DNA from: DATLSM01 sp963722965
GTDB lineage: Bacteria; Actinomycetota; Thermoleophilia; Solirubrobacterales; 70-9
Assembly (NCBI GenBank): GCA_963722965.1
Contig: CAVROX010000007.1
Span: forward strand, 186,001 to 250,000
Reading direction: 5' to 3'
DNA length: 64,000 nucleotides
Shown: in pieces, positions 53,813 through 63,044 of the stretch
Layout: each line of letters starts with the position of its first letter
Position numbering within the stretch: the first letter of the stretch is position 1
The notes under the pieces: generated by a model
What the model was told of the DNA's origin: nothing
The model's database searches: none
Seen by the model: the letters and a program-made list of their open reading frames with translations, nothing else
Translations under genes and position numbers: made by a program

Positions 53813-54060
53813 CCCCGCGACGCGGTCGGCACCGGCAAGCTGCAGGCCAAGTCGATATCAGGCGCCAAGCTCGCCGTAGGCGCCGTGACCAGCTCCAATA
53901 TCGCCGAAGGGACGATCACCGGCCAAAACATCAAATGAGTGCCCTCGGTGCCGTCCCATCCTCGGCGATCTCTGCCAACGCAACCGGAGCCCAAAAGCTC
54001 GACAAACACCAAGGCTTCTGCCCGCGGGGCACGACGCTGATCAGGGAGAGTCTGCTTTGA
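53813..54060 (+). pseudogene. Remnant of a stalk-repeat surface protein
   Basis: PRDAVGTGKLQAKSISGAKL, AVGAVTSSNIAEGTITGQNI followed after a frame change by SALGAVPSSAISANATGAQK and GFCPRGTTLIR mirrors the 30424 protein (PRNSVGPRQLQAKAVTGGKI, AEGAVTSSKIAEATITGQNI, GALGTVPQAANATAAQNANT, SCPQGSTLIRG). There is no start and the frame is broken at least twice. The IS256-type element begins 130 bases further on. Confidence 0.65.
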
Positions 54061-54185
54061 CGATGATGATCCGGTCTACGCCGCCGAGCAGGGCGGATGG
54101 GCGGGATCCCTCGTTTCCGATTCGCGTTTACGCTAAGGCTGCGAGGAGGCGGGAGCGGCTCTCCGGAGAGGTTGTCCGAGATCTC

Positions 54186-55630
54186 GTAGAACTTTGAACG
54201 GCGGTCCTCCCGCCCCGTCCGCTTCGACTGGAAGCGTGGCGGGCGCGAACAAGTCCACTACGAGACAGGAGGAACCGCCATGAAGAAGGTACCCGTAGCG
54301 AAGGTCGCCACGACCGCGCAGGCGTCGGAGAGTCCGCTGCCACCGCAGATCCAGGAGGCCCTCGGCGAGCTGGTGGGTGCGGCGAAGGAGGGACTGCTCG
54401 CGCTGAGCGTCGGTGTCGGGCTCGGCGTGGTGCACGAGCTGATGGAAGCGGAGGTGACCGAGGTCGTGGGCCCAAAGGGCAAAGGAACCCGGATCGGGCG
54501 GCCAAGCGTCATGGTCACGAGGATGGCTCGATGACCTTGGGTGGCCGGCGCGTGAAGGTCAACCGACCAAGGATGCGCACTGTCGAGGAAGAGAGCGAGC
54601 TGCCGCTCGCCACATATGAGTATTTCGCCGACCGCGACCCGCTGACCCGGGCGGTGATGGACCGGATGCTCGCCGGCGTGTCGACCCGCAAGTTCGCTGC
54701 CGTCGGTGAGCCGATCGGCGAGGAGATCGAGGAGGGGGCCTCGGCGACCTCCAAGTCCTCGGTCTCAGAGGCGTTCGTTAAGCGCACCGCCACTGCGCTT
54801 GAGGAGCTGATATCGCGACGGCTCGACGACGTCCGCCTGGCGGTGATGATGCTCGACGGCATGGAGATCGCCGAGCGCACCCACGTCGTCTGCCTCGGGA
54901 TTACCACCGAGGGGGTGAAGATCCCGCTCGGGCTCTGGGAGGGCTCGACCGAGAACTCGACGCTGGCCCGCACGCTGCTCGCCGATCTGGTCGACCGCGG
55001 GCTCGATCCCTGCCAGGCGATCCTGTTCGTGATCGATGGCGCCAAGGCGCTTCGGCGCGCGATCAAGGATGTCTTCGGCGAGCACGCGCTCGTCCATCGC
55101 TGCCACCGCCACAAGGAGCGAAACGTCTGTGACCTCCTACCCGAAGCCGACCGTGACCGCATCCGCGGTCGAATGCGCGCCGCCTGGTCGCTGGCTGACG
55201 CCGATCTCGCCTGCCAGCGGCTTGAGCTGCTTGCCTCAGAGCTCGACCGAACGTGGCCCGACGCCGCCTCCTCGCTGCGGGAGGGTATGGTCGAGACCCT
55301 GACGCTGATGCGGCTCGGGATCGACGGCCAGCTCGCCAAGACGCTCGGCTCGACCAACCCGTGCGAGAGCATGATCGAGATCGTCCGCCACACCCAGCGC
55401 AACGTGAAGCGCTGGCGCGACGGTGACATGCGCAAGCGCTGGACCGCCGCAGGGATGCTCGTCGCCGAGCAGCAGTTCAGGCGGATCGTCGGTTACCGCG
55501 ACCTCGCCAATCTGGTGATCGCAATCGAGCGTCAGGCCGTCGGTGTCACTGCTGATAATCCTGAACGCAAGGAGGTGGGCGAGCTCGTTACCGTATGAGA
55601 GTCAGTTTGGGATCGCCGCTGAAGTTCCAC
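54186..55630 (+). mobile_element. IS256-type insertion sequence (approximate ends)
   Basis: An imperfect inverted repeat is seen between GTAGAACTTTGAACGGCGG (about 54186-54204) and, on the opposite strand, GTGGAACTTCAGCGGCGATC (about 55611-55630). Between them is one IS256-family transposase gene in two frames. The 1.4-kb size fits the family. The exact ends are uncertain. Confidence 0.7.
54280..55598 (+). pseudogene. IS256-family (Mutator-like) transposase, one frame change
   Basis: From an ATG at 54280 with GGAGGA upstream, the reading SPLPPQIQEALGELVGAAKE and LGVVHELMEAEVTEVVGPKG is the IS256 N-terminus. Near 54480-54490 a one-base shift leads to NPDRAAKRHGHEDGSMTLGG and RRVKVNRPRMRT. The catalytic part has LDGMEIAERTHVVCLGITTE (first Asp), ILFVIDGAKALRRAIKDVFG (second Asp), VHRCHRHKERNV and TLGSTNPCESMIEIVRHTQR (Glu), all intact. 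The conserved C-terminus WTAAGMLVAEQQFRRIVGYR ends at 55598. The shift is in a 'AAAGGAACCC' stretch. The element may be inactive or read by frameshifting. Confidence 0.85.
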
Positions 55631-55759
55631 GATGATCCGGACATCCTCCTCCGGAGCACACCGCGAAGCGTTTGATGCGGCCATTGATCTGGCAGCAATG
55701 GGCAGCGGAGCGGATAATGACCAAGGAAACCGCTCTGCAGAGCCAAAACTAGACAATCT

Positions 55760-55832
55760 GCCCCCGTAGCTCAGCGGACAGAGCGACGGCCTTCTAAGCC
55801 GTGGGTCGCTGGTTCGAATCCAGCCGGGGGCG
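55760..55832 (+). tRNA. tRNA-Arg (anticodon TCT)
   Basis: The acceptor stem GCCCCCG/CGGGGGC is perfect. The anticodon arm ACGGC-CTTCTAA-GCCGT has anticodon TCT. The T arm CGCTGG-TTCGAAT-CCAGC is canonical. No CCA is encoded. This is the intact left boundary of the second island; its 3' part recurs at 63904. Confidence 0.96.
55791..55831 (+). repeat. Left attachment repeat of island 2 (tRNA-Arg 3' part)
   Basis: 41 bases from the anticodon loop to the acceptor end, repeated without mismatch in the same orientation at 63904-63944. Confidence 0.85.
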
Positions 55833-56149
55833 TAGCCGCAAAGTCAGTCGTAGAGCCAAATTTAGCTTCCATAGCCAGATAGTTGTCATGGCAACGGGTG
55901 CCAAATGGGTACCAGTTTTGCAATCCCAAATCGCATTTCTTTGCCATTTCTATGACCAGATTGCGCGGTCAGCGACTGTGGCCCACAGGAAAGAAGCACG
56001 CGAATTCGTTCCAACATGGGTGCTCCGACTGGTCGTCGACAGACGCGACCTGTCGTCATTCCGAGGTATTTCCCCAATCTCTGCGATTTTCGTCCAATTA
56101 GGGCTATCCCCCCGGGTTGCATGCGCATAGGATCTCCGAGACGAGGCTG
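55833..56149. other. Non-coding stretch at the left edge of island 2
   Basis: It holds a candidate arm site (55896-55914) but no integrase gene. No conserved protein is seen on either strand. It probably contains the promoter of the following metzincin gene. Confidence 0.45.
55896..55914. repeat. GGGTGCCA/GGGTACCA motif pair, candidate arm site
   Basis: GGGTGCCAAATGGGTACCA at 55896-55914 is nearly the same as the paired motif at 44130-44149 beside the island 1 integrase, and lies 64 bases from the tRNA-Arg end. This suggests recognition by a related integrase. Confidence 0.45.
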
Positions 56150-59100
56150 ATGCGGTCCAACCATTCAGAGAGTGTTAGGGCGCCGATCCTCTCGAATGTG
56201 AGATACGTCCTCGCCCTAGCAACAGCGCTCAGTGCTCTGCTCCTCGTCATTCCGCCCAGCGCTCTCGCTGCGGAAACGGTCATCAACTTCGACGATCAGC
56301 CCGCTCATACCACGATCAGCAATCAGTACGCCGCGCAGGGCGTCACCTTTGACGAAGGACTCAGCGGCCCGGCCGGATTGCATCCGTTCAGCGAAGCTCC
56401 CCCCGCTGGACAAGCGCACTCTCCTCCCAACGTGCTGAACATCAGCCAGGGTTGCGGCGGTGAGTTCCCCCACGCCGAACTCTGGGGTCGCTTCTCGGTT
56501 CCCCGCAACTACGTGAATCTCTTTGTCGGCAACGTCTACCCCGAGCTATTGGCAGAAACCCAGGAAGTCAAGCTTCAGGGCTTTGACCTCGGCGGCAACC
56601 CTATTCCCGGCGCCACCGACACAGTCAGCATGACAGGCCTGGGCGTCAATACCGAGGCCTCGATCGGCGACGCTGAATCGGAAATCAGCTACTTCCAGAT
56701 CGCCAGCAGTCTGAATACCTTTTGCCCGGTCGCAATCGATGACTTGAGCTTTGAAGCGGTGCCCAGCACAATCCCTCCGGATTTCGGAATCTCCGCACCG
56801 AGCATCGGTCCGACGATCACTCCCGGCAGTTCCGATAACGTGACTTTGACGCTGCGCCGCAATTCGGCTTCAACTGGGCCAATCTCCTTCAGCGTTAGCG
56901 GCGAACCGATTGGGGTACACAGCAGCATCAGCCCCAATCCGTCTAGCGGTCCGGACGGCAGCTCTCTCACCTTGACGCTGAGTGCCGCCTCCAACGCGCA
57001 GCCGTTCTCCGAGGTCCCGGTAACCATCACGGGGACGCCTAGCCCATCGGCCGGCGAACACCAGCGCTCCGTCACGATCCTGGTCTCCGTGGTGGGCAAC
57101 TTTGACCTGCGTGCGCAGGGCCTCGAAGTAACTCAGGGAATCCAGCGAGAAGGTCCGCTGACGCCGAGCGGCGGCGAATCGGGCGGCAACTACAGCGGCG
57201 TCAGCCTCGTTGCGCACAAGCAGACCGCGGTCCGCTTCTATGCCGATGCCCACGGGGGAATAGGCAGCGGTATCACCAACGTCGGCGCCCTCCTCTTTGG
57301 CTCTCGCGACGGCAGGGCATTGCCGGGGAGCCCGCTTTACCCCGCCTTCGGCCCGGCCAAGCTGCAAAGCATTCAGGAGGCAGACCCTGCCCCGGTTCTC
57401 GAACCCGAGCGCACCAGCGAAGCCAACGCCTATACCTTCACGCTGCCCCAGTCATGGACGGAATCCGGCTCCATCCAGCTGGTCGGCCACGTCTTTCAAG
57501 AGCCCAGCTTTCCCGGCCCCGAACAACGGCCCGAATGCTCATCCCCCGCCTGTCAGGCCAACAACAGCTTTACCGAGAACGGGATCAGCTTTCAGTCGAC
57601 GCAAAATGTGGAACTGTGGCCAATTGCTCTGAGTGTGAACGGCAATCTCCCTGTGCCTTCGAGTGTTGTGTTTGCCGACCCGAAGCTTGTCGCTCCGCTG
57701 GCTGAATCGGGCTGGAATCCTCGCAACCCCAATGAAGGTTTCACCGTCCCGCCCTATCAGGGAGTCATCGACATCAGCGACATCGTCAATTCCACAGACA
57801 AAAGCCTCAACAAGACCAATGCGGCGCAGTCGCGGGTCGAAGAAATGGCCTCTAATATGGGTCATCCCGGCTTCGGCGCCTACGGCATAGCGCCAGAAGG
57901 TATTGGCGGCGTCAACTTCAACTACTTTGGCGGCACCTCGGTGACCGCCTTCAACCCAAGCAATTTTGGGGATGACCGGCCTTTTACCGCTGTTGCGCAT
58001 GAGCTGTTTCACATGTTCGGACTAAAGCATGCAAGCATTGAATGTGGCGGAGGTACTAACGGCCAACAAGGGGTGCCATGGCCGCTAAGGCCGGGCGAAA
58101 CCCACAACGAGGTCAAGGCCAGGCTCGGGATTACTGAACCAAACGCTCAAATCCCCGACGAAGAAGGCTTCGGTCAGCTGCTCGGCATTGGCCTCGATAT
58201 GAGCACCGACCCCTACACGATCCGCGCTGATGGAGTCAACGGCACGACCGAATACTACGATTTCATGTCCTACTGCTCACCGATGAGGGGTGGTGGTGAT
58301 CAAGGGACGTTCGGTAACTGGGTCTCGCCGATCAACTGGGAAGCGGCCTTCCATAATCTCGACAAATTCGCGCGCTTCTCTGCGTCGAGTTCCGCAGCCC
58401 ATGGCGCCGCCGGGGCGACCTCCGCCAAGGCCTCGGCGCGATCGGCCCGCCGGCGAGGCTCGGACATTGCGAATGCTTCCCTTAATCCGCGCCGCCTGCG
58501 GGTGGTTGGCTACGGTAGTAACGCCGGTTTCCAGCTAACGAGCGTCGGCCCCGAGGTCGGACCTCCGCTTCCAAGTGGCAATTCAAGCTACATGCTCACG
58601 GCGCGTGGAAAACAGGGGCAGGTGATCGCGACCAGTCAGATGGCCGAGAGTTACGGTCACGAAGACGCCGGCCCAGTCGATGAGCTCTCCGCCGAAGTCC
58701 CTGCCCACGACGTCGTTGGCATCGAAGTCACCTCGAACGGAACCCTGATCGCGAGCCGCAAACGACCGCCGCATCCGCCGCGCGTGCGGATTCTGGCGCC
58801 GCACCTGGGGGCGCGCGTCGGCGATCGAGGCAAAGTGCTGGTGAGCTGGCGGGCGACCAATTCCGATCATCAGACGCTGACAGCGTCGGTTGACTACTCG
58901 CGCAATGACGGACGAAGCTGGCAGGCGGTCTTCATCGGCCCCAACACCGGCCACACGTCTTTGCCGGGCTCCTATCTGGATGGATCACGCTCAGCTCGGG
59001 TTCGGGTCCGTGTCAACGACGGCTTCAACGAGTCGATGGCGGTTTCCAAGCGCTTCACCGTACTGAACGCGCCGCCTCAGGTGAGCATCGCAAAGATCCT

Positions 59101-59572
59101 CAGGGCGATCCCCGGTGACGCGACCGTGCAGCTCAAAGGGCAGGCCTTCGACCAGCTCCATTCCCTGGGAGGACGGAGCCTTCGTTGGTATGACGGGCCG
59201 TTCCCGCTTGGCAGTGGATCGATGATCAGCGCTGGACCATTGCCACCTGGCGGGAACCACATCCGGCTGATCGCCCGCGGTGTCGGGGGTGCTGCGACCG
59301 CGCGCGTGGCAGTCAATGTGAGCCAAGTGAAGCTTCCGTACTTACAGCTGGCGATCCCCAAAAGCGTTGCGCGGAGCGCCCGCAAGCTCATCTTGCATGC
59401 GCGCTCGGCGGTTCAGGCGACGCTTATGGTTGACAATCGGAAGTTCAGCCTAAGCCCGAAAAGGAGAAGGTTGAGCTTGCCAATCAAGGGCGGGGGTTCG
59501 CTCCTCCTCCATCTGGCGGCGACGGCAGGCGGCGTCAGAACCCCGTTTTCGGCTGTGGTAAAGCGGAGCTAA
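56150..59572 (+). CDS. Large secreted metzincin-like metalloprotease
   Basis: I choose the ATG at 56150 (1,141 residues; ATG 56117 is in frame). The signal peptide has VRYVLALATALSALLLVIPP and a cleavage region SALA-AET. The first domain (about 35-210, VINFDDQPAHTTISNQYAAQ) resembles adhesive anchor domains, followed by an Ig-like domain rich in Ser and Thr (GISAPSIGPTITPGSSDNVT). The zinc motif HELFHMFGLKH (HExxHxxGxxH) starts at residue 617, and a Met-turn DFMSYCSP is near 706, the metzincin hallmark. Two or three Ig/FN3-like domains complete the C-terminus (VLVSWRATNSDHQTLTASVD), which ends basic. It is probably an exported protease acting on extracellular proteins. It is the largest gene in island 2. 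Confidence 0.88.
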   Translation: MRSNHSESVRAPILSNVRYVLALATALSALLLVIPPSALAAETVINFDDQPAHTTISNQYAAQGVTFDEGLSGPAGLHPFSEAPPAGQAHSPPNVLNISQGCGGEFPHAELWGRFSVPRNYVNLFVGNVYPELLAETQEVKLQGFDLGGNPIPGATDTVSMTGLGVNTEASIGDAESEISYFQIASSLNTFCPVAIDDLSFEAVPSTIPPDFGISAPSIGPTITPGSSDNVTLTLRRNSASTGPISFSVSGEPIGVHSSISPNPSSGPDGSSLTLTLSAASNAQPFSEVPVTITGTPSPSAGEHQRSVTILVSVVGNFDLRAQGLEVTQGIQREGPLTPSGGESGGNYSGVSLVAHKQTAVRFYADAHGGIGSGITNVGALLFGSRDGRALPGSPLYPAFGPAKLQSIQEADPAPVLEPERTSEANAYTFTLPQSWTESGSIQLVGHVFQEPSFPGPEQRPECSSPACQANNSFTENGISFQSTQNVELWPIALSVNGNLPVPSSVVFADPKLVAPLAESGWNPRNPNEGFTVPPYQGVIDISDIVNSTDKSLNKTNAAQSRVEEMASNMGHPGFGAYGIAPEGIGGVNFNYFGGTSVTAFNPSNFGDDRPFTAVAHELFHMFGLKHASIECGGGTNGQQGVPWPLRPGETHNEVKARLGITEPNAQIPDEEGFGQLLGIGLDMSTDPYTIRADGVNGTTEYYDFMSYCSPMRGGGDQGTFGNWVSPINWEAAFHNLDKFARFSASSSAAHGAAGATSAKASARSARRRGSDIANASLNPRRLRVVGYGSNAGFQLTSVGPEVGPPLPSGNSSYMLTARGKQGQVIATSQMAESYGHEDAGPVDELSAEVPAHDVVGIEVTSNGTLIASRKRPPHPPRVRILAPHLGARVGDRGKVLVSWRATNSDHQTLTASVDYSRNDGRSWQAVFIGPNTGHTSLPGSYLDGSRSARVRVRVNDGFNESMAVSKRFTVLNAPPQVSIAKILRAIPGDATVQLKGQAFDQLHSLGGRSLRWYDGPFPLGSGSMISAGPLPPGGNHIRLIARGVGGAATARVAVNVSQVKLPYLQLAIPKSVARSARKLILHARSAVQATLMVDNRKFSLSPKRRRLSLPIKGGGSLLLHLAATAGGVRTPFSAVVKRS

Positions 59573-59754
59573 CCAGCTAAGGATCTTTTCTCCAGAACTA
59601 CTGCGGCTCGATAATCAGGTACCCATCCGATGCACCGCGATCTCGCTTGCCGCAACTACTCGATCGTTCGGAAGACAGGTGCGCGGGAGGACGGAGGAAA
59701 GGCCTGGTGCTCGACTCGTGTGCTTGCCTCCGTGTTCGGGTTACGACGCCGCCT

Positions 59755-60777
59755 CTACCTTCGGCGGGCCGCCGCCTCCAGAGCAGGATTTGACCATCCG
59801 GCGTCTGTGGAGTTAATAGTTGTCCCGGGCGCCACTATCTCGTCAATACTGTCCAGGAGGGTGGTGTCGAGATGCGCGTCGGAGGCGCCGAGCTGGGACT
59901 CCAGCTGCTCCATCGTCCGCGGACCGATGATTGCCGCCGTCACCGCAGGATGGCGGGTGACGAACGCCAGCGCCAGGTGGATCAATGAGACGCCCGCCTC
60001 CTCCGCCAAGTGTGCGAGCGCATCGGCTGCCTCGAGCTTGGCCTGGTTGGCCGGAATCGAGAGGTCGTATCGCTGTGGGATCATCGCGGCCCGCCGAGAG
60101 GTCAGATCCTCGGCGCCCTTGCGCCACCGTCCCGACAGCCAGCCACCCGCCAATGGGCTCCACGTGATCACTCCCATCCCGAAGTCCCGGCAGGCCGGCA
60201 GTACGTCAGCCTCGATGCCGCGAGCGAGGATCGAATAGGGCGGCTGCTCGCAGACGAAGCGCTGCAGGCGCCGCTCACGAGCGACCCACTGGGCCTTGAC
60301 GATCTCGCGGGCCGGATAGGTCGAGGAACCGATGTAGCGCACCTTGCCCTGAGCAACAAGATCGGAGAGCGCGCCGAGCGTCTCCTCGTGATCAGTCCAG
60401 GGGTCCCAGCGATGTACCTGGTAGAGGTCGATCCAATCGGTCTGCAGGCGCTTTAGTGACGCCTCGACCTCCTGGATGATCCAACGCCGTGAGTTGCCAG
60501 CCTGGTTGGGGTCCTCGCCCATCCCCCCATGGAACTTCGTTGCAAGCACGACGTTTTCGCGCCGTCCGTCGCTGAGTGCCTTGCCGACGATCTCCTCGGA
60601 CTCCCCCCGCGAATAGACATCGGCGGTGTCGATGAAGTTGATCCCGGCATCCAGCGCTCGATGGATCATGCGGACCGCCGCATCGTGGTCGGGCTCCCCC
60701 CAAGCGCCGAACATCATCGCGCCGAGACAAAGCGAACTCACATGGACACCGGTTCCGCCGAGCGTTCGCTGATCCAT
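59755..60777 (-). CDS. Aldo/keto reductase (second copy type)
   Basis: I place the start at ATG 60777 (MDQRTLGGTGVHVSSLCLGA), giving 340 residues. Catalytic residues are Asp and Tyr in INFIDTADVYSRGESEE, Lys in VVLATKFHGGMGED and His in LYQVHRWDPW. The NADP-binding region is AAIIGPRTMEQLESQLGASD. The sequence differs clearly from the 48467 enzyme, being closer to the AKR family with large loops (MFGAWGEPDHDAAVRMIHRA). Substrate is unknown. It lies inside island 2, downstream of the metzincin gene on the opposite strand. Confidence 0.92.
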   Translation of the reverse strand: MDQRTLGGTGVHVSSLCLGAMMFGAWGEPDHDAAVRMIHRALDAGINFIDTADVYSRGESEEIVGKALSDGRRENVVLATKFHGGMGEDPNQAGNSRRWIIQEVEASLKRLQTDWIDLYQVHRWDPWTDHEETLGALSDLVAQGKVRYIGSSTYPAREIVKAQWVARERRLQRFVCEQPPYSILARGIEADVLPACRDFGMGVITWSPLAGGWLSGRWRKGAEDLTSRRAAMIPQRYDLSIPANQAKLEAADALAHLAEEAGVSLIHLALAFVTRHPAVTAAIIGPRTMEQLESQLGASDAHLDTTLLDSIDEIVAPGTTINSTDAGWSNPALEAAARRR

Positions 60778-60962
60778 TTTCCGCAACGTTACTCCCCGTC
60801 GCATGCCTGTTCCCGCGAGGCTGGACCGACCGGGCGGGGCCGGGCGGGGGAGGGCGGGCTCACTGGTGACCGAAAGTTCCTGGCGGCCAAGGCCAGAGCT
60901 GTCCGGCGGCCAGGGGTGGGGGGAGCAAAGGGAAGAGCGTCCATTGCTGTCCACGATCGCCG

Positions 60963-61637
60963 TTAGATAGCCGCAAGCCGCAGAACTCCGAATGCAGTCA
61001 ACCCCAGCCCAACCGCAATAGCGAGCGGAGCGACCACGACCGGCCAGCGGCTCAAAACGCTGTCTCTGATCCTGCTGAGAAATCCCTCCGCGTCTGGGCC
61101 CATCACGGCGCAGACGATTGAGATGCCAATCAGCGGTAGGACATAGACAAGGTTGTAGACGCCGAGGAGAAGGAACTTCTCCGGTGAGGAGACTCCGGAT
61201 CCCACAATGATGCTGATCGCGGCGAAGTAGGGAAATGCCGTGGGTAGTTCGACAGCGGCAATACCTGCTCCCATCACTACCGCCGATTGGCCGGCGCTAG
61301 CACTCCTCTTCGTCTTAGGCTGTTGACGTTCTGCCAACTCTTTGCGTTTTGCCCAGATCGCCAAGCCACCCAAACTGAGAGACACCCCACCCGCAACGAT
61401 GATCCCATATTTGACCTCGGCGCTGAACTTAGGGAGTAGTGACTTCACGAGATCTGCGAGACCCAGCGCGACCAGCACGCCGCCGAGAAGTGTGACAGCG
61501 AACGCTGCGATCGCGAACGCAGCGGTCCGCCATCGAGGGTGCGGTCCGGCGGCAAGGTAAATGTCGGTGAGGATCAAAGACGGATTGATCGAGTCGGGCA
61601 GCGCAATCGCCGCCACCACCAACGCCAGGCTTAGCAC
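60963..61637 (-). CDS. GAP/Sap-like membrane protein
   Basis: This 224-residue protein has six hydrophobic stretches. The start MLSLALVVAAIALPDSINPS with LILTDIYLAAGPHPRWRTAA and FAVTLLGGVLVALGLADLV is typical of the Sap (sulfolipid-1-addressing, GAP) family of membrane proteins. AGIAAVELPTAFPYFAAISI is the second conserved half. The family resembles small-molecule or lipid exporters (LysE-like). It is divergent from the related 61893 gene, forming a head-to-head pair. Confidence 0.82.
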   Translation of the reverse strand: MLSLALVVAAIALPDSINPSLILTDIYLAAGPHPRWRTAAFAIAAFAVTLLGGVLVALGLADLVKSLLPKFSAEVKYGIIVAGGVSLSLGGLAIWAKRKELAERQQPKTKRSASAGQSAVVMGAGIAAVELPTAFPYFAAISIIVGSGVSSPEKFLLLGVYNLVYVLPLIGISIVCAVMGPDAEGFLSRIRDSVLSRWPVVVAPLAIAVGLGLTAFGVLRLAAI

Positions 61638-61892
61638 GTCTTCACTTCGGAGTTCTGCACGCGCGCCGAAAGGCCGATTGAGAAGGAAATCGACGTCGAC
61701 CGCCAGGAGTTCGAGCGGGAACTCGACAAGGACCGAGAAGTGTACGCCGCGACCGAGCCGGGTCTGACCCGAGAACCACCCGCATGCTTAACAACCCTGG
61801 TCCCCCCGGTAGATTTGATTGCGCCGTTCACACCTTCCGCAAGCCAAAGCCACCAGCAGGCAGGGAAGCACTGCCGTAGCATCTGTCCCATT

Positions 61893-62585
61893 GTGGGCGA
61901 CATCTTCCTTCTCTCATTAGTTTCTGCGGCAAACGCGACCCTGCTTGCCGCGGTGACGGTGATGCTCTTTCTTCCCAGCCCGAAACGACTGCTCCTCGGC
62001 TACCTCGCCGGAGCCCTACTGGTCAGCCTCACCATCGGCTTCCTCATTGTCTTCGTCGTGCACGACGCGAGTTCGACTAGCACAGCTCGGAACACCGTGA
62101 GCCCCTCGATCGACATCGCCCTTGGGGCCATAGCGCTACTGGTGGCCTACGTTCTTGCAGGTGGCCACGACCAGAGACTGAAAGAGCGGAGAAAACGGAA
62201 GAAGAGCAACAACGAAGTCGAGGCCGAGAAGTCACCATCCAAGGTCGAGCAGCTACTGGGCAGGGGATCGGCGCGGGTCACCTTCGCCGTCGGTGTCGTC
62301 TTAACGCTTCCTGGCGTTTCCTATCTCGCCGCCCTTCACGATCTCCAAAAGCTCGGATACGGGCCGGTAGGAGAGATCCTGGTGATCCTTGGATTCAACG
62401 CGATGTTGCTGATCTTCCTTGAGGTTCCGCTCGTCGGCTACTTCCTCGCTCCCGAGAAGACAGTCGTTGAGGTGCAGCGCTTTCGCGCATGGCTGAGTCG
62501 GAGTGGCCGGCGGATGGCAATCGTCGGTGCGGGAGCGATCGGCGTGTTCCTAGTAGCTCGAGGCATGATCGGATACCTGACCTAG
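61893..62585 (+). CDS. GAP/Sap-like membrane protein, second
   Basis: From a GTG at 61893 this is 230 residues. Hydrophobic segments include FLLSLVSAANATLLAAVTVM, LLLGYLAGALLVSLTIGFLI, SIDIALGAIALLVAYVLAGG and, after a basic linker (KERRKRKKSNNEVEAEK), VTFAVGVVLTLPGVSYLAAL and ILVILGFNAMLLIFLEVPLV. The layout (three helices, basic loop, three helices) matches the divergent neighbour at 60963. An ORF extension to 61740 lacks coding character. It is probably a membrane exporter component of unknown substrate. Confidence 0.78.
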   Translation: MGDIFLLSLVSAANATLLAAVTVMLFLPSPKRLLLGYLAGALLVSLTIGFLIVFVVHDASSTSTARNTVSPSIDIALGAIALLVAYVLAGGHDQRLKERRKRKKSNNEVEAEKSPSKVEQLLGRGSARVTFAVGVVLTLPGVSYLAALHDLQKLGYGPVGEILVILGFNAMLLIFLEVPLVGYFLAPEKTVVEVQRFRAWLSRSGRRMAIVGAGAIGVFLVARGMIGYLT

Positions 62586-62620
62586 GCACAAGCGCCGGCC
62601 CGGCAGTTCAGACATGCCGG

Positions 62621-62640
62621 CGACCCGTTGAAGCGGGTCG
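62621..62640. terminator. Hairpin after the second Sap-like gene
   Basis: CGACCCG-TTGAAG-CGGGTCG is a perfect 7-bp stem with a six-base loop, 36 bases after the 61893 gene's stop. No T-run follows, so a Rho-independent terminator is only possible, not certain. Confidence 0.4.
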
Positions 62641-62713
62641 GGTAGGGCGGTGATAGCGGGCGTGTAGCCTGCGGAAGGTCTCGTGGATCCCTCAAAGATC
62701 GGGGTTGAACAAG

Positions 62714-62905
62714 ATGGTTCCAGTTCTCGCTGTCGCCACACTTAGCTGGCTGATCTTCGCCATCATCTGGATCGCCATCGCTTTCTGGCCAGCTCGTGTC
62801 GCTGGCCGCAAGGGATACAGCTTCATTGGCTATTTCATCTTTAGCCTCTTCTTTTTCCCGGCAGCGCTGCTCGTGGCCTACATCGTCCGGCCTCGCCGGG
62901 CCTAG
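62714..62905 (+). CDS. Small two-helix membrane protein
   Basis: This is a 63-residue protein (ATG at 62714; TTG at 62705 possible). It has two hydrophobic segments, VLAVATLSWLIFAIIWIAIA and FIGYFIFSLFFFPAALLVAY, joined by a basic hinge (PARVAGRKGYS), and ends IVRPRRA. Short proteins of this layout are widespread in Actinobacteria. The function is unknown. Confidence 0.6.
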   Translation: MVPVLAVATLSWLIFAIIWIAIAFWPARVAGRKGYSFIGYFIFSLFFFPAALLVAYIVRPRRA

Positions 62906-63044
62906 CTCGGGCATTCGCGGGGCGTGGGCTGAGGTGGGGTTTCTTGTTCTTATTGTTCTCAGCCGGCTAGGTCAGTACATACGATGCAAGGGGTAAGGGT
63001 TGGGGTGGGGGTTGCTGGATACATGACACGCTGATGTCGAACTG

